A DNA stretch of 64,000 nt from Desulfovibrio sp. Huiquan2017 (GTDB taxonomy: Bacteria > Desulfobacterota > Desulfovibrionia > Desulfovibrionales > Desulfovibrionaceae): the NCBI RefSeq assembly GCF_017351175.1, contig NZ_JAFMPN010000009.1, forward strand, positions 103,520 to 167,519. Reading direction: 5' to 3'. The notes below the pieces were generated by a model that saw nothing but the letters and a program-made list of their open reading frames with translations, did not search any database and was not told the origin of the DNA. Numbering within the stretch: position 1 is the first letter of the stretch; every line of letters starts with the position of its first letter. A program made the translations under genes and the position numbers. Shown one piece after another: positions 49,202 to 60,034 of this stretch.

Positions 49202-51283
49202 TCACTTGGCCCCGAGAAATTTGATCTCGGCCCGGGCCGACTGATCGTCAAAGGGCTTCACCGCGATCTCCACCCGTTCGCCTTTGAAGTCCGCCGCGCC
49301 GAGCAGGATACCCTCGAAGTAATCGAACAGTCCCCGGCTCGAACGATAATTCATGAACAGAACGTCGCCCTTGTCCTCATAGGTGAATTTGGGCGGCTTG
49401 ATGCCGGGCTGGGACTTGGTCAACTGGGCATGGACGTCGTTCATGCGCAGATAGAAATCCTTGAGCGAATCCTTCTTGAAATAACCGGGATAAAGCTCGT
49501 TGAAACGGACCACCGTATACCGGCCCAGCCCGATGAAAAATTCCCTGACGGAAATACCCGCGCCGTCGGCCGCGAATTCGGCCATCTGCCGCAAGACCTG
49601 GTCCGGATAGCTGTCGGCGGGCAGGAAGACCGGATTGCCCAACTCCCGCTGCATGGCCTCGTAGAGGGCCTGGCCATGAGTCTTGCGCACGTATTCCTGA
49701 GCCAGCTTGGGCAGGACGCCTCTCATTTGCCCATCGGAACTGCGCAGCCTGTCGCTCGTCCCGGTCTCGCCGTCACCGAATTCCCTGGACACGTCAAGCA
49801 GTTCCCTGGCCAGTTCGGCCATCTCCCGGGTCGCTCCGGCGGCCTGTCCGGCGGCCTCGTCCGCATCCTCGGCGATGGAGGCAATGTCCCCCACACTGCG
49901 CATGATCCCTTCGACAGCCGAAGACTGCTCCTCGGCGGCGGTGGCAATCTGGGCCACCCGTTGTACCATGTCCCTAATATTGTCCATGATCCGCTGCAAT
50001 GATTCGCCCGCGCGGTTGGACAGGGCCGTGCTCTCGCCCACCTTGGCCGCCGTGGCCTGCATGGAGTTGGTGGCATCTTTGGAGCGCTTCTGGATGGCGA
50101 CGACGGCTTCCTCCACCTCCTTGGTGGCGTCCATGGTTTTTTCGGCCAGCTTGCGCACCTCGTCGGCCACCACGGCAAACCCCCGGCCTGCGTCGCCCGC
50201 TCGGGCCGCCTCGATGGCCGCATTAAGGGCCAACAGATTGGTTTGGTCCGCGATGTCGTTGATGACGTTGATGATCTGCCCGATGGCTCCGGCCTGGGAG
50301 TCCAGTTCGACGATCTCCAGGCCCAATTGGCGGGCCGACTCGGCCACCTGGTTGATGGCCGCCACCGCGTCGTCAACCATGGCCGCGCCCTCCTCCGCCG
50401 AGGTGTTGGCCTCGGTGGCGGCCTCGCTGGTCACCGTGGCATGGCGAGCCACTTCCAGCACCGTGCCGGTCATCTCCTCCATGGAAGCGGCCACCGAAGC
50501 GGTCTGACGGCGCTGTTTCTGCGCGCCCTGGGCTTGCTCGTCGGCCGAGGCCGAGAGCAATTCCGTGGCCGAGGCCACATGCTCGGCCAGGCCGCTGATG
50601 TGTTGGCCCGCTTCCCGCAGGCGTTCGCGTTGCGTTTCGATCTCCCGTTGGCGGGCCGCCTGTTCCGACAAATCGAGGAGGGAGGCCACCGCGCCAAGGG
50701 TTGCGCCCGCGTCGTCCCGAATAAAATCCACGAAAAGCTGTACCGGGACGACCCGCCCGTCCCACAGCTTGAGGTCCAGAGATTCGGCCACGGGCTTCAT
50801 GGTCCGCAAGGCCTTCTCGGTCACCGAAACGCCATCCCGGTCATAAAAGGCCCGGCTGACGGTTTGGCCGACCGCTTGATCCTCGGTTTTGTGCAGGAGC
50901 GCGAGCAGAGGCCGGGAGGCCTGGCGGATATGCCCTTCGGCGTCGCTCAACAATGCCGGACCGGCCAAGGCCCGGAACGCCCGTGCGCAAAAATCCGCCG
51001 CCTCGCGTTGGGCGGACAACGCCTCGGACAGCGGCCCCATGGCCCCGCCAAGCAGATTTTCTTCCCCGGCAAGGGGCTCGTCGCCTCGAACCAGCCGGTC
51101 CAGGGCCGCATGGAGTCGGGCTTCGGTACGCTTCAGCCCGATGCCCGCAACCATACAGACAAGCAGGGCGCAACCGGCCGCCAATCCGTAATATAGCCAT
51201 CCCCCGAAGGCAAAGGCGACGGCGAACAGGCCGCACAGGCCCACTCCAGACAAAACCATTTTTCCCATGGGACGTAGCTGCAT
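49202..51283 (-). CDS. Chemoreceptor with C-terminal H-NOX haem domain
   Basis: 693 residues. Two N-terminal membrane helices (about 9-49), a PAS-like region (about 100-210), the MCP signalling hairpin with tip [20 protein letters not shown], and a C-terminal H-NOX domain at 520-693. H-NOX landmarks are all there: proximal haem ligand H618 ([10 protein letters not shown]), P631, and YxSxR at Y646, S648, R650. The position matching the distal Tyr140 of Thermoanaerobacter H-NOX is Y655 (FDYF), a residue associated with O2 binding in anaerobes. Probably mediates behaviour toward O2 or NO. Lies upstream of cheA on the same strand, 138 nt apart. Confidence 0.9.
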   Translation of the reverse strand: MQLRPMGKMVLSGVGLCGLFAVAFAFGGWLYYGLAAGCALLVCMVAGIGLKRTEARLHAALDRLVRGDEPLAGEENLLGGAMGPLSEALSAQREAADFCARAFRALAGPALLSDAEGHIRQASRPLLALLHKTEDQAVGQTVSRAFYDRDGVSVTEKALRTMKPVAESLDLKLWDGRVVPVQLFVDFIRDDAGATLGAVASLLDLSEQAARQREIETQRERLREAGQHISGLAEHVASATELLSASADEQAQGAQKQRRQTASVAASMEEMTGTVLEVARHATVTSEAATEANTSAEEGAAMVDDAVAAINQVAESARQLGLEIVELDSQAGAIGQIINVINDIADQTNLLALNAAIEAARAGDAGRGFAVVADEVRKLAEKTMDATKEVEEAVVAIQKRSKDATNSMQATAAKVGESTALSNRAGESLQRIMDNIRDMVQRVAQIATAAEEQSSAVEGIMRSVGDIASIAEDADEAAGQAAGATREMAELARELLDVSREFGDGETGTSDRLRSSDGQMRGVLPKLAQEYVRKTHGQALYEAMQRELGNPVFLPADSYPDQVLRQMAEFAADGAGISVREFFIGLGRYTVVRFNELYPGYFKKDSLKDFYLRMNDVHAQLTKSQPGIKPPKFTYEDKGDVLFMNYRSSRGLFDYFEGILLGAADFKGERVEIAVKPFDDQSARAEIKFLGAK

Positions 51284-51414
51284 TCATCCGGCTCCGTGCA
51301 AGGCTATGGGTGGCGAACGGAAAAACATATTCCGGCCCACCACTACCCCTTCTTCAGGCTATTGGCAATTATTGGTGAAAACTGATGAAGTTCAGGCGCG
51401 TGGAGCGCCGTCGG

Positions 51415-51954
51415 CTATTCTTCCCGCTTGCGCAGAATACGCACGGCCCGCCGCCGGCGATACCGCCGGATGGCGAACAGGGAAAGGAAGTAGGTCGCAA
51501 TGGTGGCCGGGATGCCGAAGGCCAGCCCGCCCGCGAACATAACCCCGAAGACCTGCCAACCCGCATGGATCATGTCCACCATACGGAGCTTGTCCGGGTC
51601 GAAGGTCAGGTTGTGAAAAGGCGTGACCACCTGGCCCACCTGAAAGAGGAAATAATAGAACGGGACCATGGTGGCCGCGTTGGAATAGCAGGTGACCAGC
51701 CAGGCGGCCAGCTTGTTGACCCGCAGGACAAAGGCCAGGGCGATGACCACCACGGACTGAAATGGAATGATGGGCAACGCGCCGATGAACATGCCCAAGG
51801 CGCAGGCCGCGGCCAGGTTCTTGGGCGACGAATTCTGGCGCATGAGACGCAGGTACCAGTACCGCATCCACCGCTTGGTGCCCGGCCACCATTCCCGGAC
51901 AGACCGCCTGGGCGGCTTTTCCGGGGGCGTCCGGTGAGTAATTCTCTGGGTCAA
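51415..51954 (-). CDS. DUF2062 membrane protein
   Basis: 179 residues with three membrane helices and the DUF2062 signature (SSPKNLAAACALGMFIGALP, NKLAAWLVTCYSNAATMVPF). Sometimes fused or next to glycosyltransferases; function unknown. The start is TTG 51954 with GGAG in the fusA end, 6 nt upstream. Three nt after the fusA-paralog stop; last gene of a six-gene operon. Confidence 0.82.
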   Translation of the reverse strand: MTQRITHRTPPEKPPRRSVREWWPGTKRWMRYWYLRLMRQNSSPKNLAAACALGMFIGALPIIPFQSVVVIALAFVLRVNKLAAWLVTCYSNAATMVPFYYFLFQVGQVVTPFHNLTFDPDKLRMVDMIHAGWQVFGVMFAGGLAFGIPATIATYFLSLFAIRRYRRRRAVRILRKREE

Positions 51955-51957
51955 GAC

Positions 51958-54009
51958 CTACTCCAGGACGTCAAAGCGTGAAAACTTCATCATGAACCCG
52001 GCGCGGCCCTGAGTGGCCGAACGCAGGTCCGTGGAAAAACCGAACAAACTGGCCAGCGGAGCCAGCCCCTGGACGATCTTGAGCCCGGCCCGGTCGATCA
52101 TGTTCTCGATCTTGGCCCCCTTGGCACCGAGCAGGCCGACCACATCGCCAACGAACTCTTCTGGCACGGAAATCTCTACCCACATGATCGGTTCCAGAAG
52201 CTTGGGATCGGCCTGGGCCAAGGCCTCCTTCAGGGCCATGGCCGAAGCCATGCGGTAGCCCACCGGGCTTGATTCACCTTCCCGGCGCTCCAGCCCGAGC
52301 ACCCGAACGCGGACGTTCTGCACCGGGTAGCCGCGGATCACGCCGCTCTGCAACCCATCGGTAATGCCGTCCTCCACGGCCTCCAGCCATGCGGCCGGCC
52401 AGGCCTCGGTGTCCACCTCGAAGGAAATGGTCCGCTCCTTATCCCGATCCAGCGGCTCCACCGAAAGCTCCACCGCGCCGAAATGCATGACCTCGCCCAA
52501 TTCGCGGCTGAACAGGCCCTTGCCCGTTCCCTTGCCTCCGACGGTCTCCTGGTAGACGACTTGCGGTCTGCCCGCCCGGGGCTCGAGCTTGTACTCGCGC
52601 TTGAGCCGTTCCAGGATGACTTCCAGGTGCAGCTCGCCCATGCCGGATAAAATGATCTGCCCCGTGTCCTCGTCGCGCTTGAGGTCCAGGGTCGGGTCTT
52701 CCAGGAGATATTTTTCGAGCGCTTCGTCGAGCTTCTCGCCCTCCTCGGTGTTGCGCGGCTCGATGGCCAGGGAGATGACCGGCTTGTAGTCCGCGATCTG
52801 CTCAAGGATAACCGGCGAGGACCGGTCGCACAGAGTGTCGCCCGTACGGGCGTATCTCATGCCTGCGGCGGCCACCATGTCACCAGCAAACGCTGCGTCG
52901 ATCTTCTCCTTGCGGCCCGCATGCAGCCGGAACAGCCGGGCCACGCGTTCATCCTGGTCCTGGGTAACGTTATACACGGTCCCACCCGCCTCGATGCGGC
53001 CCGAATAGATGCGCATCATGGCCAGTTTGCGGCCGGAATCCATGGCCACCTTGAAGACCAGGGCGGACAGGGGCTCCTTGGCGGAGACCTCGAAATGCTT
53101 CTTCTGGTGCGTGGCCGGGTCCACGCCGGTGGCGGGCGGCACGTCGAACGGGCTCGGCAGGTAACGACAGACCGCGTCCAGGACCGGCTGCACGCCGACG
53201 TTTTTGAGCGCCGAACCAACCAGCACGGGCACGAACCGGCGGGCCAAGGTTCCTTTACGCAGGGCCGCGTGAATCCGATCCGCGGGCACCTCTTCCCCGG
53301 ACAGATAGAGGTCGAGAATCTCCTCGTCCTCCTCGGCCGCGGCCTCAAGGAGTTTTTCGCGCCAGGGGGAAAGCCGTTCGCCTTCCTCCCCGGTCACGGG
53401 CCGCCGCGAATACTCGGCCCCGCTGGACGCCTGGTCGAACTGAAGCCGTTCCATGGTCACGAGATCGAACACGCCGGAAAATTCCTGCCCCTCGCCGTCC
53501 GGAAACTGGATAGCCACGGGGTTGGTCCGCAATTTTTGGACCATGGAATCGAGTACCCTCGTGAAGTCCGCGCCCAGCCGATCCATCTTGTTGACGAAGG
53601 CGAGTTTGGGCACATGATAGGACTCGGACTGCCGCCAGACCGTTTCGGACTGAGGCTCCACGCCGCTGACCCCGCAGAACACGCCCACGGCTCCGTCGAG
53701 CACACGCAGGGATCGCTCCACCTCGATGGTGAAATCCACATGGCCCGGCGTGTCGATGATATTGATCATGCACGGGTCCCACTGACAGGAGGTCACGGCC
53801 GAGGTGATGGTGATGCCGCGCTCCTGTTCCTCGGGCATATAGTCCATGGTGGCCGTGCCTTCATGGACCTCCCCGATACGATGTATTTTCCCGGAATAAT
53901 AAAGAATTCTCTCGGTCAATGTGGTCTTTCCGGCATCAATGTGCGCGATGATGCCGATATTGCGGAGGTTGCCGAGAACCTTCGCCGAAGGGGCGTTGCT
54001 CTTGCTCAC
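51958..54009 (-). CDS. fusA: Elongation factor G paralog (EF-G type II)
   Basis: 683 residues. GTPase motifs [17 protein letters not shown] and NKMD, then the five EF-G domains. It lies with trxA-trxB-bamD rather than with rpsL-rpsG-tuf, so it may be a second EF-G; slightly shorter than the canonical 690-700. GTG 54009 ([19 protein letters not shown]) chosen because the upstream extension is not EF-G-like; it starts 2 nt after the HisD-like stop. Whether it works in elongation or recycling cannot be told from the sequence here. Confidence 0.9.
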   Translation of the reverse strand: MSKSNAPSAKVLGNLRNIGIIAHIDAGKTTLTERILYYSGKIHRIGEVHEGTATMDYMPEEQERGITITSAVTSCQWDPCMINIIDTPGHVDFTIEVERSLRVLDGAVGVFCGVSGVEPQSETVWRQSESYHVPKLAFVNKMDRLGADFTRVLDSMVQKLRTNPVAIQFPDGEGQEFSGVFDLVTMERLQFDQASSGAEYSRRPVTGEEGERLSPWREKLLEAAAEEDEEILDLYLSGEEVPADRIHAALRKGTLARRFVPVLVGSALKNVGVQPVLDAVCRYLPSPFDVPPATGVDPATHQKKHFEVSAKEPLSALVFKVAMDSGRKLAMMRIYSGRIEAGGTVYNVTQDQDERVARLFRLHAGRKEKIDAAFAGDMVAAAGMRYARTGDTLCDRSSPVILEQIADYKPVISLAIEPRNTEEGEKLDEALEKYLLEDPTLDLKRDEDTGQIILSGMGELHLEVILERLKREYKLEPRAGRPQVVYQETVGGKGTGKGLFSRELGEVMHFGAVELSVEPLDRDKERTISFEVDTEAWPAAWLEAVEDGITDGLQSGVIRGYPVQNVRVRVLGLERREGESSPVGYRMASAMALKEALAQADPKLLEPIMWVEISVPEEFVGDVVGLLGAKGAKIENMIDRAGLKIVQGLAPLASLFGFSTDLRSATQGRAGFMMKFSRFDVLE

Positions 54010-54011
54010 GA

Positions 54012-54875
54012 TCAGTCTCCGATGGTCCAGGCGGTGCGATGGAAAAGGAAAAAATCGGATTGCAGTTCGGGCCAGACCCAACACCCTTCCTGGCCGGGTC
54101 CCAGAACCAGCCGGGCACGGTCGAGGGTCTCGCCGACACGGTCGGCCGGGGCGTAGGCCACGTCGCGAACCGCATCCAGAAAAGCCGAAAAAGAATCCCC
54201 GCCGCGCGTGAAGCCGTCGGGCAGGGGCACGTCCGCCCCGAACACGGTGAATGCGGTGTCGGGATGGATAAAGGCCAGAGCGTCGAGGTCGAAGGTCGCG
54301 TCATCGTCCAGAAACAGGACGGCGTTACGCCCGAAGACCGGCCGGTACACGGCCAGCCCGGCCCGTTCGGGACAGGCCGCCGGGTCGGCGGTCAGGTCGA
54401 TTACCGCCCCACTCGCACCAGCCTCGGCCAGGCGATCCAGCAACTCGGCCAGCCCGTTGCGGTCAAGATCGGCCACCAATTCCTGTCCGGCCAATTCCAT
54501 GGCCGTAAGCAGGCCAGGCGCCCACGCCTCTTCGACGTCCAGGCGGACCGCCAGGATCCGTCGCACGCCGCAGGCCACGGCGGGCACCAGGGAGGCCAGC
54601 AACCGGGCCGGGGAAGTCAGGGTCCCGTCAAACAGGACCAAGGCGAAATCCACGGGAGCGAACCGGCTGACCGAATCGAACCCGCCCCGCCAGCGCGTCG
54701 CAACTTCGCGGGCCGCGTCCTTGCGCGGGCCATACCAGTCGTACAGCCGGGCGATGCAGGTCTTCATCAGGGCGCGCTCCCCGTCCGTGGAAATCCCGTA
54801 GGCGTCCGCGAACAAGGCATCGTCCACCAGGGACTCGCCAATCAGATCGGGAAGAGACAGTTCCGATTCACGCAT
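54012..54875 (-). CDS. Uncharacterised protein with HisD-like segment
   Basis: 287 residues. Not confidently recognised. The central part ([20 protein letters not shown], then [20 protein letters not shown]) resembles the Rossmann-like core of histidinol dehydrogenase (the region with VLMNAVPAKVAGV), but catalytic His/Glu and zinc residues are not evident, so it could be a degenerate relative. ATG 54875. In the operon between bamD (34 nt) and the EF-G paralog (2 nt). Confidence 0.6.
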   Translation of the reverse strand: MRESELSLPDLIGESLVDDALFADAYGISTDGERALMKTCIARLYDWYGPRKDAAREVATRWRGGFDSVSRFAPVDFALVLFDGTLTSPARLLASLVPAVACGVRRILAVRLDVEEAWAPGLLTAMELAGQELVADLDRNGLAELLDRLAEAGASGAVIDLTADPAACPERAGLAVYRPVFGRNAVLFLDDDATFDLDALAFIHPDTAFTVFGADVPLPDGFTRGGDSFSAFLDAVRDVAYAPADRVGETLDRARLVLGPGQEGCWVWPELQSDFFLFHRTAWTIGD

Positions 54876-54909
54876 GGGACAGGCCGACGGATGAAGGGTT
54901 GAGCGGCAT

Positions 54910-55638
54910 CTAGAGCCACTGCTTGAGCCAGCGCTTCCAACTCCCCTGGATACGCGCCCGCTCGTCCTCGGACAGGGTCTTCTGGTATTCGAAATAGGAA
55001 TATTCGGCCCGTTTTATGGCGTAGTCGCGCAAGTCGGGAATGTCCGAAAAATTCTCCACCACATACTGATAGCGGTGCCACGCCGGACCGAACTGGTCCG
55101 TGCGCCAAAAGAAGTCGGCCACGAAGATCTCGTGCTCCGCCAGAATGCGGCGGCTCTTGAGAATCATCTTCTTGCCCGCTTCGGCGTACTGGGACTTGGG
55201 GTAGGTTTCCACCAGCCGGTAGAGGTACTCCAGGCCTTCTTTGATGTTTTCCTGCCGCCGGTCGATGGTCCGGAACATGGACACATCCGTGTTGGCGATC
55301 TGGTAAAGGACGTAGGGGATGTTCTCGTTGCTCGGATGCAGCGCCTCGAACTCCTTGTATGCATCCAGGGCGTGCACGTAATCCTCGTCAAGGAAATAGG
55401 CATCGCCCAACGCCAGCTCGCCCTTGAGAGAGAACGGGCTGAACGGGAAACGATCCTTGAGTTTCGAGAAGTATTCCTGGGCGTCCCCGTAGTCCTTCTC
55501 GTCCATGGCCGCCATGCCCGCCTCGTACAGCTCCTGGGCCGTATCCTCGGGCGGAGGCAGAAAATAGCTGTCGATCCAGATGCACCCCGAAAGGGACAAG
55601 AGGACGACCATAAGGACGGGGGCCAATATTCGACGCAT
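54910..55638 (-). CDS. bamD: Outer-membrane assembly lipoprotein BamD
   Basis: 242 residues. Lipoprotein signal with lipobox Cys C19 (LSLSGC) followed by TPR repeats: TAQELYEAGMAAMDEKDYGD and YPKSQYAEAGKKMILKSRR. Part of the BAM complex that inserts outer-membrane proteins. ATG 55638 with GGAG nearby. 8 nt after trxB; in the trxA-trxB-bamD operon. Confidence 0.92.
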   Translation of the reverse strand: MRRILAPVLMVVLLSLSGCIWIDSYFLPPPEDTAQELYEAGMAAMDEKDYGDAQEYFSKLKDRFPFSPFSLKGELALGDAYFLDEDYVHALDAYKEFEALHPSNENIPYVLYQIANTDVSMFRTIDRRQENIKEGLEYLYRLVETYPKSQYAEAGKKMILKSRRILAEHEIFVADFFWRTDQFGPAWHRYQYVVENFSDIPDLRDYAIKRAEYSYFEYQKTLSEDERARIQGSWKRWLKQWL

Positions 55639-55646
55639 GGGGACTC

Positions 55647-56564
55647 CTAGTCCAGTTGCTCAAGATAGGAAAAGGCGGCGGTGGCGGCGGTCGCCCCGTC
55701 GCCCACGGCGGAAGCCACCTGACGGCACATCTTCGCCCGGATGTCGCCGGCGGCGAAGATGCCCGGCACGTTGGTGCGCATCTCGACATCGGTGATCACG
55801 CCGTTGCGCTCCATCTCGATATCCCCGGGTACGAAGTCGATGATCGGCTCGAACCCGATGAAGATGAAGACGCCGTCGAGTTCGAGCCTGGACTGTTCGC
55901 CGCTCTCGACATTACGCAGGGCCAGGGACTCCACGTCGCTCTCACCCAGGATCTCCTCCACCACGGTATTGCGGATGATCTCGATCTTCTGGTTGGTGAA
56001 GCACTTATCCTGATAGCAGACCTGGCCACGGAAGTCCTGCCGCCGGTGAATCAGATAGACCTTGTTCACTAGGCGGGACAGGTACAGGGCCTCTTCGAGG
56101 GCGGAGTTGCCGCCGCCGACGACGGCCACATTCCGGCCTCGAAAAAAGTTGCCGTCACACAGGGCGCAATAGGAGACGCCCCGCCCGATCAGGCGGTCCT
56201 CGCCGGGCACGCCGAGCTTGCGGTAGCGGGAGCCGGTGGCCAGAACCACGGCCTTGCCCCGAATCTCCTGGTCGCCCACCGTGACGGTGTGCCAGGGCGC
56301 ACCGACCTTGATGGAGCGGACCTCGTCGTTGATCCGGTGCAGATCGTAATCCTCAAGGTGGTCGGCGAATTTGTCCGCCAATTCCCACCCCTGGAGCCCC
56401 TTGGGAAAACCGGGATAATTCTCGATCTCCGAGGTCATCAGAACCTGCCCGCCGGGGGACAGTTTCTCGACCATGGCGGTTTTCACTCCGGCCCGTAAAA
56501 GATAAAGGGCAGCCGTCATTCCTGCCGGGCCGCCCCCTATGACTACGGCGTCATAAGTTTCCAT
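55647..56564 (-). CDS. trxB: Thioredoxin reductase
   Basis: 305 residues. FAD motif VVIGGGPAGMTAALYL, NADPH motif VVGGGNSALEEALYL, and the redox Cys pair CALC (SYCALCDG, where CATC is the usual form). The C-terminal GDIRAKMCRQVASAVGDGA completes FAD binding. Reduces thioredoxin. 3 nt after trxA in one transcript. Confidence 0.96.
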   Translation of the reverse strand: METYDAVVIGGGPAGMTAALYLLRAGVKTAMVEKLSPGGQVLMTSEIENYPGFPKGLQGWELADKFADHLEDYDLHRINDEVRSIKVGAPWHTVTVGDQEIRGKAVVLATGSRYRKLGVPGEDRLIGRGVSYCALCDGNFFRGRNVAVVGGGNSALEEALYLSRLVNKVYLIHRRQDFRGQVCYQDKCFTNQKIEIIRNTVVEEILGESDVESLALRNVESGEQSRLELDGVFIFIGFEPIIDFVPGDIEMERNGVITDVEMRTNVPGIFAAGDIRAKMCRQVASAVGDGATAATAAFSYLEQLD

Positions 56565-56567
56565 GAA

Positions 56568-56888
56568 TTACAGCGCCTTTTTCTTGATCATTTCCTTAAT
56601 GCTGCTCTTGGAAACCGCACCGGTGGACTGATCAAGCACTTCGCCGTCCTTGAACAGGATCAAGGTGGGGATGGCGCGAATGCCATACTTGCCCGGCGTA
56701 GCGGAGTTTTCGTCAACGTTCATCTTGACGATCTTGATCTGACCCTCGAATTCCTCGGCCAGTTCATCGATAACGGGCCCCATGGCGCGGCAGGGACCGC
56801 ACCAAGGCGCCCAGAAGTCGATAAGGACCGGGATGTCGCTCTGCAGAACGTCCTGCTCAAAAGTACCGTCGGTAATCTGATTCGCCAT
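56568..56888 (-). CDS. trxA: Thioredoxin
   Basis: 106 residues. Canonical WCGPC active site (C30, C33 in FWAPWCGPCRAM) and the cis-Pro in IPTLILFKDGE. Disulfide reductase partner of TrxB. ATG 56888 chosen because the upstream frame is unconserved. First gene of the trxA-trxB-bamD-HisD-like-EF-G-DUF2062 operon; 154 nt separate it from tsaD. Confidence 0.96.
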   Translation of the reverse strand: MANQITDGTFEQDVLQSDIPVLIDFWAPWCGPCRAMGPVIDELAEEFEGQIKIVKMNVDENSATPGKYGIRAIPTLILFKDGEVLDQSTGAVSKSSIKEMIKKKAL

Positions 56889-57042
56889 GAAATTCTCCTT
56901 TTTTTGCTCGGCCGGAGGCCAGCGTATTCTCATGGTCCGGCAAGGCCGGGGCGGCGCCACGCCGCAATTGTTTTCGCAATTTATTTAAAATAGGTCCGCA
57001 TGTACCCTACTGTCAAGGAGTGCCCGGAATTTTCATGTCCCG

Positions 57043-58125
57043 TCACCCCTTTGGGGCCGCCCGTTCCCAGTCCAGCGGAACGATACGCCCCCGGGGTATG
57101 GCCTCAAGATCGAGTCCATGTCGGCACCCCGCCTTGGCGAGCAGCCAGCCCGCATGGGCGATCATGGCCCCGTTGTCCGTGCACAGGGACAGGCTCGGCA
57201 GGGTCAATGCCAACCCATGCCCGTCGGCCACGGTGCGCATGGCCTCGCGGACGCCCGTATTGGCGGCCACCCCTCCAGCCACGATCAGACTCCGGACCGC
57301 CCCTACCCGCTTCAATGCGCGTTCCACCTTGATGCGCAGCGTGTCGGCCACGGCCCAGTTGAACGAGGCGCAAACCCGGGCCAGGGCGGCCCGCCGTTCT
57401 CCCGGCAGATCGGCCACGGCCTGCGGATCGGCCATGGTTTCAAAAACCAGCTCAGGATGGTCGGCCACATGATTGGCCACGGCGGTCTTGAGTCCGCTGA
57501 AACTGAAATCCAAAGTGGGATTGTCGATGTAGGGCCGGGGGAACAGGCCCGTATCCGGCTCTGCCTCCCGTGCCAGATCGTCGATAAATCGTCCGCCGGG
57601 ATAGGGAAAATTCAGCATCTTGGCGGTCTTGTCAAAGGCCTCCCCGGCGGCGTCGTCCAGCGTCCGGCCGAGCAGTTCGAACTCCGTCGGCGACTGGATC
57701 AGGTAGGTATGGGTGTGCCCGCCCGAAACAAGCAGCCCCAGGGCCGGGAAACGAAGCTCCCCTTCCAGCCCCGGCGCGAGCAAGTGCGCCCAGAGATGAT
57801 TGACCCCGATCAGGTCCGTTCCGGAGGCCAGGCAAAGCCCCTTGGCGAAGCTCACGCCCACCAGCAGACTGCCGAGCAGCCCCGGGCCACGCGCCACCGC
57901 CACGCCGTCCAGGTCCTCGGCGCGCAGGCCGGTCGCGTCCATAAGCTGACGATAGAGCCGGGGCAGAACCCGCAGATGCTCCCGGGAGGCGATTTCCGGA
58001 ACCACGCCGCCAAACAGGGCGTGGGTGTCCACCTGGGTGGCCAGCCGTTCGCCCAGCAAACGGCCGTCCTCCACCAGCGCCACGGCGGTTTCGTCACAGG
58101 AGGTCTCGATGCCGAGGATGCGCAT
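57043..58125 (-). CDS. tsaD: tRNA N6-adenosine threonylcarbamoyltransferase
   Basis: 360 residues. Makes t6A37 in ANN-reading tRNAs with TsaB and TsaE. ASKHA-type motifs [14 protein letters not shown], the metal motif [19 protein letters not shown], and [13 protein letters not shown]. Normal length. ATG overlaps the fbp stop (ATGA). Confidence 0.96.
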   Translation of the reverse strand: MRILGIETSCDETAVALVEDGRLLGERLATQVDTHALFGGVVPEIASREHLRVLPRLYRQLMDATGLRAEDLDGVAVARGPGLLGSLLVGVSFAKGLCLASGTDLIGVNHLWAHLLAPGLEGELRFPALGLLVSGGHTHTYLIQSPTEFELLGRTLDDAAGEAFDKTAKMLNFPYPGGRFIDDLAREAEPDTGLFPRPYIDNPTLDFSFSGLKTAVANHVADHPELVFETMADPQAVADLPGERRAALARVCASFNWAVADTLRIKVERALKRVGAVRSLIVAGGVAANTGVREAMRTVADGHGLALTLPSLSLCTDNGAMIAHAGWLLAKAGCRHGLDLEAIPRGRIVPLDWERAAPKG

Positions 58126-59156
58126 CAGCGGTTCTTTTTTCTCCGCGATTCGGATTCATAGATTTCCTGGACGACCCGGACGTCGTTGCGCGAGCCGCAG
58201 AAAAAGGGAATGCGCTGGTGCAGATGGTCGGGCTCGATGTCCAAGACCCGGTTATGGCCGTCGATGGCCAGGCCGCCCGCCTGCTCCACGAGAAAGGCCA
58301 TGGGGTTGCACTCGCAGAGCAGCCGCAGCTTGCCCGAAGGCTTCTTGGGATCACGCAGGTCGGCGGGATACAGGAAGATGCCGCCGTAGAGGAGATTACG
58401 GTGGAAATCGGCCACCAGAGAACCGATGTACCGGCCCGAGTATGGCTTGCGCAGGGCGTTCTGAGGCGATTTGAAATAGGCCAGGACCTGCTTGGTATGG
58501 CGGTCCCAGTACCGCTCGTATCCCTCGTTGACAGAGTATATCTTGCCCTGTTCCGGGATGCGGATGTTGGGATGCGAAAGCAAAAACTCGCCCACGCTCG
58601 GATCCAGGGTGAAGCCATGCACGCCGTCGCCGCAGGTGAAGACCAGCATGGTCGAGGAGCCGTAGAGCACATAGCCGGCGGCTACCTGTTCGCAGCCCTT
58701 CTGGAGCACGTCGCTGGACATGAGCGCGGCGGCCGGGTCGCTCTTGCGTTTGAAAATGGAAAAAATGGTCCCGATATTGACGTTGACGTCAATATTCGAA
58801 GAGCCGTCCAGGGGGTCGAAGATGATGATGTATTCGCCGCGCGGCAGGGACTCGGGCACCTCGATGATGTCCGCGTTCTCCTCGCTGGCCATGGCGCAGA
58901 GCACGCCCGACCGGGCCAGCCGATGGATCAGGATGCGATTGGCGTATTCGTCGAGCTTCTTGACTTCCTCGCCCTGGACGTTGATGTCGCCCGTGAAGCC
59001 GAGGATGTCCACCAGCCCCGCCTTGTTCACGGCGCGGCCGATGATCTTGGCGGACAGGACGAGTTCGTTGAAAAGCCGCGTAAATTGGCCGGTTGCTCCC
59101 GGCACCATCTTCTGGTGCAGGAGGATGTGCTCGGTGACGGTTACCTGCTGCGGCAT
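58125..59156 (-). CDS. fbp: Fructose-1,6-bisphosphatase, class I
   Basis: 343 residues. Gluconeogenic phosphatase with [19 protein letters not shown] and the C-terminal [22 protein letters not shown] 59156 has GAGAGGG upstream; the first in-frame start is 14 codons earlier without a ribosome site. Overlaps tsaD by one base pair at its stop. Confidence 0.95.
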   Translation of the reverse strand: MPQQVTVTEHILLHQKMVPGATGQFTRLFNELVLSAKIIGRAVNKAGLVDILGFTGDINVQGEEVKKLDEYANRILIHRLARSGVLCAMASEENADIIEVPESLPRGEYIIIFDPLDGSSNIDVNVNIGTIFSIFKRKSDPAAALMSSDVLQKGCEQVAAGYVLYGSSTMLVFTCGDGVHGFTLDPSVGEFLLSHPNIRIPEQGKIYSVNEGYERYWDRHTKQVLAYFKSPQNALRKPYSGRYIGSLVADFHRNLLYGGIFLYPADLRDPKKPSGKLRLLCECNPMAFLVEQAGGLAIDGHNRVLDIEPDHLHQRIPFFCGSRNDVRVVQEIYESESRRKKNR

Positions 59157-59185
59157 CTGTTTACCCTCTCGGTTGTTATGCGCGC

Positions 59186-59974
59186 TCAAAACGGCCACCA
59201 GCTTCCCTCAGCTTTGGGGTCCACGCTCTCTGTGGCGTACACATACTGGTCCTTGCCCACATACCGTGTCAGCCAGGTGTAATATCGGTTGCCCACCTGG
59301 ACCTGCCCGTGGACCTCGCTCTTGAGGATGTCTTCCCAATCCACGGCCAGCATGGCCTTCTTGTCCACGTCCGCACCCAGGGTCCAGACGTTGTGGCCCG
59401 GATGGATGACGATCAGGGCCGTGGGATCCGGGCACAGGCGCAGGAGCGAACGGGGGTCGAAGCCCACACCGATCAGGCCGCCGAACTTGATGTCCTCGAA
59501 ATAGGGCCGCCCGATGTACATCTCCGGGCCGAGGTCGGAATAGTCCACCACGGTCAACAGGCTGACCTCGCGCCAGACGCCCTCGAAGACCAACGGCTTG
59601 CTGATGCGCTTCACCGGCAATTCGGGCTGCATGAAAATGATGGTCCCCTCTTCATCCGTGACCAAAACCCGATCCACCCACGGGAAGCGGGCCATGAGCA
59701 GGTCGAGCCAGTCGACGCCGGGCATGGTGTCCGTGTCGTCCACGAAACGGATCAGCGAAGTCAGCGGACCGTCAACCGGGGAGATAAGCTTGGCCAGCTT
59801 CTCCTGGTTGGGATTGGTGAATTGATAGCTGTCGGTATCAATGGTCGGCGGCGGATCCACGAAGTCTCGCGTGGTCTGCCAGGTTTCCTTGGTGTATTCG
59901 GCGGTGGAATCCCACATACCGCAACCGCCGAGCAATGTCGCGACGGCCAGAATCGTCAAAAATAAATATCGCAT
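59186..59974 (-). CDS. Lipoprotein with Cache/PDC-like sensor fold
   Basis: 262 residues. Lipoprotein signal with Cys C18 (ATLLGGC), then a domain with Cache-like character: [20 protein letters not shown] and [18 protein letters not shown], and a [13 protein letters not shown] central strand. It has no transducer domain, so it may be a binding protein or partner of a membrane sensor. ATG 59974 chosen for the lipobox; ATG 59992 has a better GGAG site and would add six residues. 29 nt upstream of fbp. Confidence 0.7.
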   Translation of the reverse strand: MRYLFLTILAVATLLGGCGMWDSTAEYTKETWQTTRDFVDPPPTIDTDSYQFTNPNQEKLAKLISPVDGPLTSLIRFVDDTDTMPGVDWLDLLMARFPWVDRVLVTDEEGTIIFMQPELPVKRISKPLVFEGVWREVSLLTVVDYSDLGPEMYIGRPYFEDIKFGGLIGVGFDPRSLLRLCPDPTALIVIHPGHNVWTLGADVDKKAMLAVDWEDILKSEVHGQVQVGNRYYTWLTRYVGKDQYVYATESVDPKAEGSWWPF

Positions 59975-60034
59975 ATTCCCGCTTTCGTGCATGACCGCTC
60001 CGCACCTCGGCGCGGACGTCCATTGCTGGTTTGC

